Assembly: GCA_016868875.1 (NCBI GenBank)
Contig: VGFN01000022.1
Coordinates: 1 to 15,067 of the forward strand
Length of the DNA: 15,067 nucleotides
Source: Bacteroidota bacterium
GTDB lineage: Bacteria > Bacteroidota > Bacteroidia > UBA7662
Reading direction: 5' to 3'
Both the position numbers and the translations under genes were made by a program. Below are positions 6,476 through 13,746 of the stretch, piece by piece (positions within the stretch are counted from its first letter, which is position 1; each line of letters begins with the position of its first letter). Under the pieces are notes generated by a model, which had not been told where the DNA came from, made no database searches, and saw only the letters and a program-made list of their open reading frames with translations.

Positions 6476-7682
6476 GATTCAAGCGCTCCAAGGCCATGGA
6501 AACTTCGTTGCCGTTGATCATCAAAGGTGGGGCTAGGCGAACAATATGTCCGTGGGTTGGTTTGGCGAGCAATCCAAGCTCCATCAATTTCACACAGAAA
6601 TTCCAAGCCATATCCGGTTGGTCCTGGTCGAAGACCAAGGCCTGAAGCAGGCCTTTGCCGCGGGTGAAATGGAGGATGGGGAAGGTATTTACCAAATCTT
6701 GCAAGCCTTCTTGGAGAAGGCGTCCCATGTCTGCGGCATTTTGGGGAAGGTTTTCGTCCAAAATAATTTGGACGGCTTCGCTGGCTACCGCACAGGCTAG
6801 GGGATTTCCCCCAAAGGTTGACCCGTGTTGGCCAGGCCTTATGGTGAGCATGATTTCATCAGCGCAGAGAACGGCCGAAACGGGCAGCATTCCACCGCCC
6901 AAGGCTTTGGCCAAAACCAGGATATCGGGCTTGATATGCTCGTGATCGCAGGCAAGGAGAGCGCCCGTTCTCCCCAGACCGGTTTGAATTTCATCCGCGA
7001 TCATCAAAATGCGGTACTTGGTGCACAGCGCTCTGACGGATGCCAGGTAGCCCTGATCCGGGACAACGACGCCGGCCTCCCCTTGGATGGGCTCCAGCAT
7101 GAAGGCGGCTACATTCGGATTCTGAAAAGCCAATTCCAAGGCCGCGAGATCATTGTAGGGGACTTTGACAAAGCCGGGAACCAAGGGGCCAAATCCGCCG
7201 TAGGAGTCGGGGTCTGTGCTCGCTGAAATGGCCCCAATCGACCTTCCCCAGAAATTTCCCTCCGGAAATACCATCAGCGCAGAGTTGGGGGCGATCCCCT
7301 TGACTTCGTAGGCCCAACGCCTGGCCAATTTGACCGAGGTTTCGGCGGCTTCTACCCCGGTGTTCATAGGGAGCAGACGGTCAAACCCGAAAGTTTGGCA
7401 CATGAATTCGCAATATTTCCCTAACTTATCGTTATGAAAAGCTCTAGATGTTAAGGTTAAACGTGCTGATTGTTCATGCAAAACTTTAATCAAGCGGGGA
7501 TGCCCATGGCCTTGATTGACTGCGGAGTAGGCTGACAGAAAATCCAAGTATTCTTTGCCATCCGTATCCCAAACCCTGCAACCGGAACCCCTGTGGAGCA
7601 CTACAGGAAGGGGATGGTAATTTTGGGCCCCGTATTGGTGCTCTAGGTCCAGTGCGGAAATTGGGGGAGACTCGATGTTCAT
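6456..7682 (-). CDS. rocD: Ornithine aminotransferase (PLP-dependent, class III)
   Basis: The 408-residue protein matches the family's usual length of about 400. It shows SAYSAVNQGHGHPRL near 50, NTGVEAAETSVKLARRW near 107, LEPIQGEAGVVVP near 196 and IADEIQTGLGRTG with Asp230 (expected to contact the PLP ring nitrogen). KPDILVLAKALGGG carries Lys259, the Schiff-base lysine, and GQHGSTFGGNPLACA follows. The NTGVEAAE and SAYSAVNQGH forms point to ornithine aminotransferase rather than acetylornithine aminotransferase. It converts ornithine and 2-oxoglutarate to glutamate-5-semialdehyde and glutamate, linking arginine and proline metabolism in the cytoplasm. It is a single minus-strand gene between two plus-strand ribosomal clusters, divergent from rpmB with a 208-bp gap. 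No SD is present. Confidence 0.95.
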   Translation of the reverse strand: MNIESPPISALDLEHQYGAQNYHPLPVVLHRGSGCRVWDTDGKEYLDFLSAYSAVNQGHGHPRLIKVLHEQSARLTLTSRAFHNDKLGKYCEFMCQTFGFDRLLPMNTGVEAAETSVKLARRWAYEVKGIAPNSALMVFPEGNFWGRSIGAISASTDPDSYGGFGPLVPGFVKVPYNDLAALELAFQNPNVAAFMLEPIQGEAGVVVPDQGYLASVRALCTKYRILMIADEIQTGLGRTGALLACDHEHIKPDILVLAKALGGGMLPVSAVLCADEIMLTIRPGQHGSTFGGNPLACAVASEAVQIILDENLPQNAADMGRLLQEGLQDLVNTFPILHFTRGKGLLQALVFDQDQPDMAWNFCVKLMELGLLAKPTHGHIVRLAPPLMINGNEVSMALERLNQALRTL

Positions 7683-7890
7683 GGGGCAAGGTTCAGAAGG
7701 TGAAATATTGGCTAAGGGTGAGCAATGGGGATGAATGGAGGCCTAATTGGAGTATATTTGCGTTCCCAAAAAGTGAAAGCGCTTCAATGACCAAATTTAG
7801 CGCCTGGCTCCATGGGATTTTGGATTAAACTCGAAACAATTTCTTTTTTGTCTCCAAGCTAGATTGTAACCTCCCACTAATACAGAACCC
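7683..7890. other. Divergent intergenic region rocD / rpmB
   Basis: This 208-bp region is the longest non-coding stretch in the window. On the plus strand it holds a -7 box at 7753-7760 and a putative 5' leader of about 125 nt for rpmB. The leader has a possible 5-bp stem, GCGCT (7779-7783) with AGCGC (7799-7803), and a T-rich tract near 7845. I see no clear -7 box for rocD on the minus strand and no gene in it. Confidence 0.6.
7753..7760 (+). promoter_or_regulatory. Candidate -7 box for the rpmB-rpmG-DUF4295 operon
   Basis: TATATTTG matches TAnnTTTG exactly. It is placed between the divergent rocD and rpmB genes, 130 bp before the rpmB start. A -33 TTG at normal spacing is not evident. Confidence 0.5.
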
Positions 7891-8124
7891 ATGTCCAAGG
7901 TTTGTGATTTAACCGGCAAGCGCGCCATCAAAGGAAACCATGTTTCCCACTCGAATGTCAAGACCAAGCGTCGCTTTAATCCCAATTTGCAATTGAAGAA
8001 ATTCTATATTCCTGAAAGCGGGGAATGGATTACCTTGAAGGTTTCGACCTCAGCCATCCGTACCATCGCCAAGAACGGAATGGGCAAAGTCGTCCACGAT
8101 TTTCTGACCAAAGGCAAAGTTTGA
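7891..8124 (+). CDS. rpmB: 50S ribosomal protein L28 (bL28)
   Basis: The 77-residue basic protein begins MSKVCDLTGKRAIKGNHVSH and continues SNVKTKRRFNPNLQLKKFYI, the diagnostic L28 N-terminal half. TSAIRTIAKNGMGKVVHDFL matches the C-terminal half. It is a structural protein of the large subunit. It leads a tight cluster: rpmG starts 25 nt after its stop and the DUF4295 gene 15 nt after rpmG. Confidence 0.98.
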   Translation: MSKVCDLTGKRAIKGNHVSHSNVKTKRRFNPNLQLKKFYIPESGEWITLKVSTSAIRTIAKNGMGKVVHDFLTKGKV

Positions 8125-8149
8125 TTCAGCGCTTTTAATACTCTAAACC

Positions 8150-8332
8150 ATGGCCAAAAAAGGTAATCGCATTCAGGTCATTCTCGAATGCACGGAACAC
8201 AAAACGAGCGGTATGCCCGGCATGTCCCGCTATATCACCACCAAGAACAAGAAGAATACACCGGATCGCATGGAGCTCAAGAAATACAATCCCGTGCTCA
8301 AAAAGGTGACTAACCACAAAGAAATCAAATAA
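8150..8332 (+). CDS. rpmG: 50S ribosomal protein L33 (bL33)
   Basis: The 60-residue protein MAKKGNRIQVILECTEHKTS... contains the L33 core RYITTKNKKNTPDRMELKKYNPVLKKVT. It has only one cysteine (in ECTEH) and lacks the paired CXXC motifs of zinc-ribbon L33 forms, so it is the zinc-independent type. It is the second gene of the rpmB cluster. Confidence 0.98.
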   Translation: MAKKGNRIQVILECTEHKTSGMPGMSRYITTKNKKNTPDRMELKKYNPVLKKVTNHKEIK

Positions 8333-8347
8333 TTAAAGCACTGAACC

Positions 8348-8506
8348 ATGGCCAAAAAAGTTGTGGCAACCCTCAAAAAGGAAGCCAGTGAACAAGAGAA
8401 AGTCGTTAAGGTCATTCGCGCCAAGCGTTCCGAGAAAACCGGCGCATACACCTTCAGAGAAGAGTTCGTAAGGGCCGATAAGGTCAAGGACTATTTTTCT
8501 AAATAA
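8348..8506 (+). CDS. DUF4295 family protein, probable ribosomal protein bL38
   Basis: This is a 52-residue basic protein: MAKKVVATLKKEASEQEKVV, then KVIRAKRSEKTGAYTFREEF and a C-terminal VRADKVKDYFSK. The length, the MAKKVVATLKK start and the position directly after rpmG identify the DUF4295 family, which I know only from Bacteroidota. A novel large-subunit protein, bL38, was reported in the Flavobacterium johnsoniae ribosome structure; I believe it is this family, but I cannot confirm the match here. Start and spacing (15 nt after rpmG, MAKK start like rpmG itself) fit a co-transcribed ribosomal protein. An intrinsic terminator follows 22 nt after the stop. Confidence 0.9.
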   Translation: MAKKVVATLKKEASEQEKVVKVIRAKRSEKTGAYTFREEFVRADKVKDYFSK

Positions 8507-8528
8507 TATATTTTGAAAATTTCAAGGA

Positions 8529-8557
8529 AAGGCTTTCCAACACGGAAGGCCTTTTTT
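8529..8557 (+). terminator. Intrinsic terminator after rpmB-rpmG-DUF4295
   Basis: AAGGCTTTCC (8529-8538) pairs with GGAAGGCCTT (8544-8553) over 10 bp with one G-U wobble and a 5-nt loop (AACAC). Six T residues (8552-8557) follow. This is a textbook Rho-independent terminator. It ends only 7 nt before the ftsY ATG at 8565. Confidence 0.9.
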
Positions 8558-8564
8558 GTTAGGT

Positions 8565-9512
8565 ATGGGATTTTTTGATTTTCTAAAGGGCCGTAAGGAG
8601 AAAGAGGCCTTGGTCAAAGGCTTGGAGAGAACCAAGGAGGGTTTCTTTTCCAAGATTTTGCGATTGTTCAGCGGTAGGACAAGGATAGACGATGATTTGC
8701 TGGAAGAATTGGAGGAAATCCTCTTGTCGGCGGACGTGGGGGTGAATACCACGGTCAAAATCATGAGCAGACTTCATCAAGAAATCGAACGCCGTAGAGA
8801 TTTGAAGCCGGAGGACCTGCAGGGTTTGCTTAAGGAGCACATTTTGGAGTTATTGGGAGCAGACTTTAAGGATGAAGAGAACAAGCTCACCAAGCCTCAT
8901 GTCATTTTGGTAGTAGGCGTCAATGGGGTTGGCAAGACCACCAGTATAGGCAAATTGGCATGGCGCTTCAAGCAGGCCAGCAAACAAGTCGTATTGGGTG
9001 CAGCGGATACCTTCCGTGCAGCGGCTGTGGAGCAATTGTTGTTGTGGGGTGAGCGCACAGGGGTTCGGGTGGTTCACCAGCAAAGCGGATCGGATCCCGC
9101 ATCGGTGGCCTTTGATACCCTCAAATCAGCCATGGCCTCTTCCGCGGATATTGTCCTCATTGACACCGCCGGACGTTTGCATAACAAAGGACATTTGATG
9201 GCTGAACTATCCAAAGTTCGTACCGTTTTGAATAAGTGTTTGGAGGGTGCCCCCCACGAAGTTTGGCTGGTTCTGGATGCCTCGACTGGACAAAATGCGG
9301 TGGAGCAGGCCAAGCAATTTACCGCAGCGACCCAAGTGACGGGTCTCATTCTAACCAAATTAGACGGTACAGCCAAAGGGGGTGTGGCCATTGGGATCTG
9401 CGCAGAATTTAAATTACCGATACGCTTTGTGGGGGTTGGTGAGGGAATGGAGCAATTGCAAGTCTTTGATAAGGAGGCTTTTGTGGACGGATTATTCGAA
9501 CAGGTTTCTTGA
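8565..9512 (+). CDS. ftsY: Signal recognition particle receptor FtsY
   Basis: Starting at the ATG at 8565 (MGFFDFLKG) the protein has 315 residues; the frame also allows a TTG at 8556, but that overlaps the terminator. It has the SRP-GTPase NG core: a four-helix N domain (about residues 30-100, DDDLLEELEEILLSADVG), P-loop GVNGVGKT (118-125), DTFRAAAVEQL (about 148-158), DTAGR (200-204), TKLDGTAKGG (264-273) and a final VGVGEGMEQLQVFD. The long acidic A domain of E. coli FtsY is absent. A short amphipathic N-terminal segment (GLERTKEGFFSKILRLF) may serve as the membrane anchor. FtsY docks SRP-ribosome complexes at the inner membrane. It is followed by rimO 68 bp later. Transcription must read through the preceding terminator or start at a local promoter. 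Confidence 0.98.
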   Translation: MGFFDFLKGRKEKEALVKGLERTKEGFFSKILRLFSGRTRIDDDLLEELEEILLSADVGVNTTVKIMSRLHQEIERRRDLKPEDLQGLLKEHILELLGADFKDEENKLTKPHVILVVGVNGVGKTTSIGKLAWRFKQASKQVVLGAADTFRAAAVEQLLLWGERTGVRVVHQQSGSDPASVAFDTLKSAMASSADIVLIDTAGRLHNKGHLMAELSKVRTVLNKCLEGAPHEVWLVLDASTGQNAVEQAKQFTAATQVTGLILTKLDGTAKGGVAIGICAEFKLPIRFVGVGEGMEQLQVFDKEAFVDGLFEQVS

Positions 9513-9580
9513 ACCTTTTAACGCCTCGATTCGTTTAACCCTTGTACGAGGAGCCTTATCCCCAATAAACGCTGATTAGC

Positions 9581-10909
9581 ATGAGAACCAAAGGATTACC
9601 CAAGAAACCCTCACTGGTTCGATTAATCACCTTGGGTTGTTCCAAAAACACCGTGGATTCGGAGCGATTGGCCACCCAATTGCATGCGGGTGATTTCGAG
9701 ATCTTGGATGAAAGCTCAGGCAATAACGATGCCAACCAAACGGTGATCATCAATACCTGCGGTTTTATCGAAAACGCCAAGCAAGAATCCATCGACACCA
9801 TTCTGCAATACGCCGATGCACGTCAAGATGGCAAAATAGCCAAACTCTTGGTGATGGGCTGTCTGTCGCATCGGTACCGATTGGACCTTGAAAAGGAAAT
9901 ACCGCAGGTGGATGCTTGGTACGGCACCATGGAGCTACGCTCCATTTTACGCGGGTTGGGTGTGGATTATCGAAAGGAATTGTTGGGAGAACGCCGAATA
10001 AGTACGCCCTCTCATACGGCCTTTCTGAAAATTTCAGAGGGTTGTGATCGGCCATGTTCCTTCTGCGCGATACCCTTGATGCGCGGTAACCATCGCTCAG
10101 TATCGGTTCAGGACTTGTTGGAGGAGGCGAAAAATTTAGTTCGGGGTGGGGTGAAAGAATTGGTGCTCATCGCACAAGATTTGACGTACTACGGTTTGGA
10201 TCAGACAGGGCAACGGGAGTTGGCTCATTTGTTGGACAGGCTCTCCGCGGAATCCGGTGCCGAGTGGATTCGTTTGCAATACGCCTACCCTGGTCAGTTT
10301 CCCTTGGAGATCCTGCCTTTGATCAGGGAACGAGCCAACATTTGTTTGTACCTGGATATGCCCCTGCAACATGCTTCTGACAGCGTTTTGAAACGAATGC
10401 GCAGAGGTATATCGGCTAGGCAGACCCGCAAACTCCTGGAGGAAATTCGCCAAACCGTGCCAGGTATTCACCTGAGATCCACGATGATGGTTGGCTTTCC
10501 CGGAGAAACCGAAGCGGAATTTCAAGAATTGGTCGATTTTGCAAAGGAAACGCGTCTGGAAAGAATGGGGGTATTCAAGTATTCCCACGAGGAGAATACC
10601 TCGGCCTACCTGCTCGAGGACAATGTTGCTGAAGAGTGCAAAGAAGAGCGTGCCGATACCTTGATGGCTTTGCAGCAAGAGATTTCCTTGGATCTTAACC
10701 ACGGCAAAGTGGGGCAATCCATGAAGGTCCTTTTGGATCGGGAAGAATCCAAGCATTGGGTTGGACGGAGTGAATTTGATTCCCCAGAGGTTGATAACGA
10801 GGTGCTGATCCCCATGAACGAGCAAACCCGTTCTTGGTCGGTGGGTTCAATGGTCCAGGTAGAAATTGTCCGTGCCGAAGAATTTGATTTGGTCGCCAAG
10901 CCTGCTTAG
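9581..10909 (+). CDS. rimO: Ribosomal protein S12 methylthiotransferase RimO (radical SAM)
   Basis: The 442-residue protein has the three-part methylthiotransferase layout. The N-terminal UPF0004 domain carries Cys20 (LGCSKN), Cys60 (NTCGF) and Cys94 (MGCLS), ligands of one Fe-S cluster. The radical SAM domain has CDRPCSFC (Cys155, Cys159, Cys162), ligands of the SAM cluster, followed by MRGNHRS. A C-terminal TRAM domain begins near 375. SCDVDSERL-type wording (here KNTVDSERL) and IAQDLTYYG distinguish RimO from MiaB. It adds a methylthio group to the conserved aspartate of ribosomal protein S12. The start is an ATG with no SD, 68 bp after ftsY. No intrinsic terminator lies between it and ftsY or bshC. 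Confidence 0.97.
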   Translation: MRTKGLPKKPSLVRLITLGCSKNTVDSERLATQLHAGDFEILDESSGNNDANQTVIINTCGFIENAKQESIDTILQYADARQDGKIAKLLVMGCLSHRYRLDLEKEIPQVDAWYGTMELRSILRGLGVDYRKELLGERRISTPSHTAFLKISEGCDRPCSFCAIPLMRGNHRSVSVQDLLEEAKNLVRGGVKELVLIAQDLTYYGLDQTGQRELAHLLDRLSAESGAEWIRLQYAYPGQFPLEILPLIRERANICLYLDMPLQHASDSVLKRMRRGISARQTRKLLEEIRQTVPGIHLRSTMMVGFPGETEAEFQELVDFAKETRLERMGVFKYSHEENTSAYLLEDNVAEECKEERADTLMALQQEISLDLNHGKVGQSMKVLLDREESKHWVGRSEFDSPEVDNEVLIPMNEQTRSWSVGSMVQVEIVRAEEFDLVAKPA

Positions 10910-10968
10910 ATTCAACTTTCATGACTTTGTTTCCAATAGAATCGGTAACCTTAGAGATCGCATAGTCG

Positions 10969-12618
10969 ATGGCCACTTTGGTGCATAGCTTGTCGTTGGC
11001 CCATGGAACCTGGGCATCCGAATCCCTACGTCGGTGGTGGTCCTCGGGCGAGTTTAATCCCTTGGCCAATGCTTCGGAGTCTGTGTCGGAACAGCTAATG
11101 ACCACGGCCCATGCAAGGTCCGCTTCCTTCAGCATGGAACAGCGAATGCGCTTGATTGTTGCACTGCGCAGGCAGTACAAGCTGTCAGGCTTGGAAATGC
11201 CCCATGCGACATCCGTCTTGCTCGAATCCCCTCGAACTATGGTGGTCACCACGGCTCATCAGCCGAATTGGTTGGGCGGCCCGGCGTATTGGTTGCATAA
11301 ATTGTTTTCGACCAAGGCTTTGGCCGATCATCTCACCAAAATTCTTCCTGAATTTCAGTGGGTTCCCTTGTATTGGATGGGCTCGGAAGACCATGATTTG
11401 GCTGAGTTGGGACATTGTGTTGTGAATGGCAACCGCCTGGATTGGGAAGGGGACAAGGGAACTTTTGCTTTTGGGCGATTAATAGTGCCGGATCCCGTAT
11501 CGATCGGTTGGTTCGATGCTTTCGAAAACGCGCCTTATCGCGAAGAGGTTCTAAGTTTATTGCAAAACGCGTATGCCCGTGGTTTTACGGTCGCGCAATC
11601 GACTCGGAGGTTGGCCCATGCCTTGTTGGGGGATGGAGGGTGGCTGGAGCAAGGTGTTGGTGCTGTAGGCAACAGTTTACTGGTCTTGGATGGGGATGAT
11701 GCCATGCTCAAAGAAGCCTTTGCGCCGGTATGGAGGGATCAAATTCAATCACCAGGCTTAGCGGCCTCTCTTGTTGAACAACGCAAGGAGCAAATGTTGG
11801 CAAATCATGGGATTGCAGTGGACTTGCATGTTCGCGATTGGCCATTCTTTGTGTTGGATGGAAAGGCAAGAATCAAGCCGGAGGGAAGATGGAATGCTGA
11901 AGATTTGTTGGGAATGCCTCCCGACGTGTTCAGCCCAGGTGTGGCATTAAGGCCTCTATATCAGGAATTTTCAATTCCTAATGTGGCTTTTGTGGGTGGA
12001 GGTTCCGAGCAATTGTATTGGGCCGCGCTCAAACCCTTGTTTGCTCATTACGAAGTTCCATTTCCAATCACTTTATTGAGGCCTTCCTTGACCTGGTTGA
12101 CACCGGAAATTTCGCAACAATGGACAGCATCGGGTTGGGCATGGGATGATTTAGGGAAATCTGCAGAAGAATTAGAGTCTAAATTTTGGTCGCTCATCGT
12201 TCAAAAGCACCCTTCGGCATCCCCGTTCTGGAACGAAAATAACTTCGGTACCTGGGCAGAAAATAAAGTGGAATCCTTGATTCATCCCTTGCGATCGTTG
12301 TTGCTTGACGTGGATTCAGGATTGCTCGGAGCGGTGGGGGCATCCAGACACAAGATGATTCAAGAATTGGAGCGTTTGGAACAGCTATACCGGAAGGCAC
12401 TTCGTCGCAAATTCAAAGGAGAACACGAGGCGGCCCAAAAGGTGATTCGTAACCTGACCCCATCAGGAATTCCCATGGAGCGAGTGGAAGGCATGTGGTC
12501 AACTTTGGCCTACGGGGGACCTGCTGTGCTGCAAACCTACAAGGATGCGTTGAACCCAATGGACGTGGATGCGACGTCCAAGGTCCCTTGGTTACGATTT
12601 ATTGACCTGAGGGCTTGA
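10969..12618 (+). CDS. bshC: Bacillithiol biosynthesis protein BshC (putative cysteine ligase)
   Basis: The 549-residue product matches BshC length. Diagnostic stretches are TTAHQPNWLGGPAYWLHKLF (from residue 94), VPLYWMGSEDHDLAEL (from 132), ALRPLYQEFSIPNVAFVGGG (about 324-344) and a C-terminal coiled coil around 457-500 (KMIQELERLEQLYRKALRRK) joined to the helical C-terminus. BshC is assigned the last step of bacillithiol synthesis, adding cysteine to glucosaminyl-malate; bacillithiol is the main low-molecular-weight thiol of many Firmicutes and Bacteroidota. bshA and bshB are not in the window. The gene begins 59 bp after rimO and its last 20 bp overlap the convergent YceI gene. A 14-codon ORF (10921-10965) ends 3 nt before its ATG. 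Confidence 0.95.
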   Translation: MATLVHSLSLAHGTWASESLRRWWSSGEFNPLANASESVSEQLMTTAHARSASFSMEQRMRLIVALRRQYKLSGLEMPHATSVLLESPRTMVVTTAHQPNWLGGPAYWLHKLFSTKALADHLTKILPEFQWVPLYWMGSEDHDLAELGHCVVNGNRLDWEGDKGTFAFGRLIVPDPVSIGWFDAFENAPYREEVLSLLQNAYARGFTVAQSTRRLAHALLGDGGWLEQGVGAVGNSLLVLDGDDAMLKEAFAPVWRDQIQSPGLAASLVEQRKEQMLANHGIAVDLHVRDWPFFVLDGKARIKPEGRWNAEDLLGMPPDVFSPGVALRPLYQEFSIPNVAFVGGGSEQLYWAALKPLFAHYEVPFPITLLRPSLTWLTPEISQQWTASGWAWDDLGKSAEELESKFWSLIVQKHPSASPFWNENNFGTWAENKVESLIHPLRSLLLDVDSGLLGAVGASRHKMIQELERLEQLYRKALRRKFKGEHEAAQKVIRNLTPSGIPMERVEGMWSTLAYGGPAVLQTYKDALNPMDVDATSKVPWLRFIDLRA

Positions 12619-13216
12619 GGTGCACTTCCACATGGACGGCCGCCTCTTTGGCAATTTTGTCACGGACCAAGGTGGGTATTTTAATACCATAGTCGGCCAC
12701 GGTGATCATAAGGTCGGTGGCCATCCGAATTTGCCCGCCACTGAGTTCCATAGTTCCCGGTTCTACGACGTCCTTGCTAATGCCGTGAATCTCGAGTTTG
12801 CCTATGAATTTTATCTTTTGGATGCCTGATTTTTGCATCATGGATGCATCCCAATCGGCTACCTGGCCTTTGAAATTCGCAAAGGGAAATTGATGGGATT
12901 GTAGGTAATTTTCATTAAAGTGTTCTTGCATCAAGGCCTTCCGAAACACAAAAGAATTGATGGGAATACGTACTTGGACTTGTCCAGTGTTGGGGTCGAG
13001 AACTGCAGTCACGGTATTGGTTTTGGCGGCTACATCGTCTTTGATAATCCCATCGGCCACGAAATTGGCATATCCTGTGCGGGTCATGTACTTGCCGGAT
13101 GTTTGACCTAGCGAGGTTGAAGCTGAAGCGGTCATCAACAAAAGCCCCCAAAAAAAGGCTGTACCGGGACCTGAGGATGGGGTCAGTAATGGGCGAAGAT
13201 TGAATCGGGATTTCAT
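12599..13216 (-). CDS. Exported YceI-family protein
   Basis: The 205-residue protein has an N-terminal hydrophobic stretch (about residues 18-37, ending TSLGQ) that looks like a cleaved signal peptide, so it is probably periplasmic. The mature part has the YceI pattern: ITAVLD-type strand (TNTVTAVLDPNTGQVQVRIP), FRKALMQEHFNENYLQSHQF, PFANFKGQV and LEIHGISKDVVEPGTM. YceI proteins are lipocalin-like beta-barrels; characterised members bind long isoprenoid chains. The ligand here is unknown. It lies 81 bp downstream of the OB-fold gene on the same strand and may share its transcript. A TACACTTTG element (13280-13272 on the minus strand) resembles a -7 box with one extra spacer base. Its 3' end overlaps bshC tail to tail. 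Confidence 0.9.
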   Translation of the reverse strand: MKSRFNLRPLLTPSSGPGTAFFWGLLLMTASASTSLGQTSGKYMTRTGYANFVADGIIKDDVAAKTNTVTAVLDPNTGQVQVRIPINSFVFRKALMQEHFNENYLQSHQFPFANFKGQVADWDASMMQKSGIQKIKFIGKLEIHGISKDVVEPGTMELSGGQIRMATDLMITVADYGIKIPTLVRDKIAKEAAVHVEVHLKPSGQ

Positions 13217-13297
13217 AGGGATTTTTCAGTAGATGGTATTGAATCACCTCTTATTAAACGCTTAAAGGGTCCAAAGTGTATAAGATTGAAGAATAAA

Positions 13298-13717
13298 CTA
13301 GTTCTTCGGAGTCAAGATGCAACGGTTCATCGACACTCCACCAGTGAGATCATCGTAGCCTGTACAAATCCCTTTGCACTGAATGGCATCCCCCTTTTGG
13401 GGAAGGGGACCCTGCTTGGATTCAAGTTGACAAAGGATATCACCGTTTTCCCCAAGGTACACGTAATGAACAGAGTCACCTTGGGATTCGGATCGGAGGC
13501 AAGTACCTGAAATTTGAATCACTCGGTTCAAATACAATTGATTGGACTGATCGGTCTTGTTTTGAAATTCGTTCAACAATTGTTGGGCTTCCAAGACTTG
13601 GCTAGCAGGGGTATTGGCCAACGATTCAGGGGCTTTGTTCCATTGCTGAACGCCGTACCAACCTAGGCCCGCGATGAGCAGGGGGATTACGATCCAATAG
13701 CTTTTTTTGGGGGCCAT
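13298..13717 (-). CDS. Membrane-anchored OB-fold (tRNA_anti-like) protein
   Basis: From the ATG at 13717 the product is 139 residues: MAPKKSYWIVIPLLIAGLGW forms a basic N-terminus plus a membrane segment (about 7-24), then a helical linker (LEAQQLLNEFQNKTDQSNQL) and a small beta domain. The beta part, YLNRVIQISGTCLRSESQGD, YVYLGENGDILCQLES, KGDAIQCKGICTGYDDLTGG and SMNRCILTPKN, has the OB-fold pattern of the tRNA_anti-like family, where the domain is extracytoplasmic. Four cysteines are present in it. The frame is open to 13762, but that start overlaps the upstream gene and would put 15 extra residues before the membrane segment. The family has no settled function. It is placed between the cytochrome-like and YceI genes. 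Confidence 0.75.
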   Translation of the reverse strand: MAPKKSYWIVIPLLIAGLGWYGVQQWNKAPESLANTPASQVLEAQQLLNEFQNKTDQSNQLYLNRVIQISGTCLRSESQGDSVHYVYLGENGDILCQLESKQGPLPQKGDAIQCKGICTGYDDLTGGVSMNRCILTPKN

Positions 13718-13746
13718 GTTAGGAGAATTGGGATTTAGGGGATGCT

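Noticed and set aside
10136..10825. 229-codon minus-strand frame inside rimO
   Set aside because: It is fully antisense to the conserved RimO coding region and has no family features.
10695..11252. 185-codon minus-strand frame across the rimO-bshC junction
   Set aside because: It overlaps the C-terminus of RimO and the N-terminus of BshC, both well supported on the plus strand. No domain is visible.
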